Positions 63,557-64,000 of a stretch of DNA of 64,000 bases are shown in pieces. The number at the start of each line of letters is the position of its first letter. Within the stretch, counting starts at the first letter, position 1. Where the stretch lies: assembly GCA_003024785.1 (NCBI GenBank), contig PUQB01000027.1:814046-878045 (forward strand), written 5' to 3'. The notes under the pieces were generated by a model. It was not told the DNA's origin and made no database searches. It worked only from the letters and a program-made list of their open reading frames with translations. The DNA is from Selaginella tamariscina. Taxonomy: Eukaryota > Streptophyta > Lycopodiopsida > Selaginellales > Selaginellaceae. A program made the translations under genes and the position numbers.

Positions 63557-64000
63557 ATGGCCAGAGTTACCTATGAAGGCATTGACAAAGATTTCCCAGT
63601 CGATGAAGATGGAAATGCTTTTGTGTTTGAACATGATCTTCACATTGCTTTCAACATTCCTTGTTGGTTCAGTATACATGTGGTTCAATTGATGTCAGTT
63701 TCTGCGAGTTCTGGAGAAGATGTGGAGTTGTTACCAGAAGGCAATGCATCAAACCAGTTTGTCTTTTACACATTGTGCCCGGCAAAGGGCCCGTTGTTCA
63801 GGTTGCGGACAGAGGAGCGTGAGGAATCCATGCTGGTGTGTCTTCTAAGAGCAGACAAATGTAGGATAGGGAAGGATCTCATTGGTTCGTCTGAAGTTAA
63901 ACGAGTCTCTGAACTACCGCAGATATACAATGGAAATGTCATTTTCGAACTTCCCCCTAAGACAGAAAGCACAGAGAAGTACTCGGGGATGAATCGCAAG
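63557..64000 (+). CDS. unknown protein, N-terminal part, runs off the window
   Basis: ATG at 63557 (TCATGGCC context) opens a frame of 148 codons that is still open at the window end. It starts MARVTYEGIDKDFPVDEDG and later has FEHDLHIAFNIPCWFSIHVV, ELLPEGNASNQFVFY, TEEREESMLVCLLRADK and VSELPQIYNGNVIFELPP. It is acidic and mainly hydrophilic, with no signal peptide and no motif I recognise. Unlike almost all other coding sequence here it has no frameshift and no intron in 444 bp, and coding-type composition throughout. It may be an intact gene or a transposon product. Confidence 0.6.
   Translation, partial: MARVTYEGIDKDFPVDEDGNAFVFEHDLHIAFNIPCWFSIHVVQLMSVSASSGEDVELLPEGNASNQFVFYTLCPAKGPLFRLRTEEREESMLVCLLRADKCRIGKDLIGSSEVKRVSELPQIYNGNVIFELPPKTESTEKYSGMNRK

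Overview
This window is nuclear DNA of a land plant. Every recognisable gene is a spliced plant-type gene: chloroplast NDH subunit PnsB3, a homologue of the chloroplast protein At4g37920, V-ATPase subunit H, signal peptide peptidase-like 1, peroxisomal dienoyl-CoA isomerase, an 11S-globulin-like bicupin and a leucine-rich-repeat receptor kinase. Two tRNA genes have nuclear form, and the mobile DNA is plant-type (Ty3/Gypsy LTR elements, a Tourist-like MITE). Non-coding DNA is very AT-rich and packed with (TA)n, (GT/AC)n and (GA/TC)n microsatellites. I cannot place the species more closely; the short intergenic distances in the gene-rich parts suggest a compact genome.

Layout. 1-4480: AT-rich repeats and a decayed gene remnant. 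4945-10880: Ty3/Gypsy element 1, broken in many places and split by a solo LTR of another element. 12010-31574: gene-rich block with cupin (-), NTF2-like (+), tRNA-Ala (-), SWIB (+), DIM1-like splicing factor (-), VHA-H (+), At4g37920-like (-), tRNA-Leu (+), DCI1 (+) and a LysM-domain gene (-). 32950-35219: SPPL1 (-). 35949-40771: Ty3/Gypsy element 2, inserted in an AT-rich repeat. 41568-48557: PNSB3 (+) and a 24-exon LRR receptor kinase (+). 48558-57900: AT-rich, built from large direct and inverted duplications, with a MITE and a 29-bp LTR scar. 58806 to about 63290: a long minus-strand gene joining a ParB-like domain to a DNA amino-methyltransferase-like domain, led by a tandem array of near-identical 71-nt leader exons. 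63557-64000: the start of an intact reading frame that runs off the window.

Almost every conserved gene keeps its exon structure, splice signals and total length but carries one or more single-base frameshifts, often a missing base, sometimes exactly at a splice junction. This looks more like uncorrected long-read consensus error than wholesale gene death, but sequence alone cannot settle it. CDS entries here are therefore gene loci whose frame is interrupted in the given sequence.

The most unusual locus is the ParB/methyltransferase gene. Its coding introns are only 43-54 nt and free of microsatellites, its exons are GC-richer than the surroundings, and its leader is a repeated hairpin-containing exon. 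It looks foreign to its neighbours and may be a domesticated or mobile prokaryote/phage-type DNA-modification gene. The second notable result is that the primer-binding site of Ty3 element 2 matches, 18 of 18 bases, the 3' end of the tRNA-Ala(UGC) encoded about 20 kb away in the same window.
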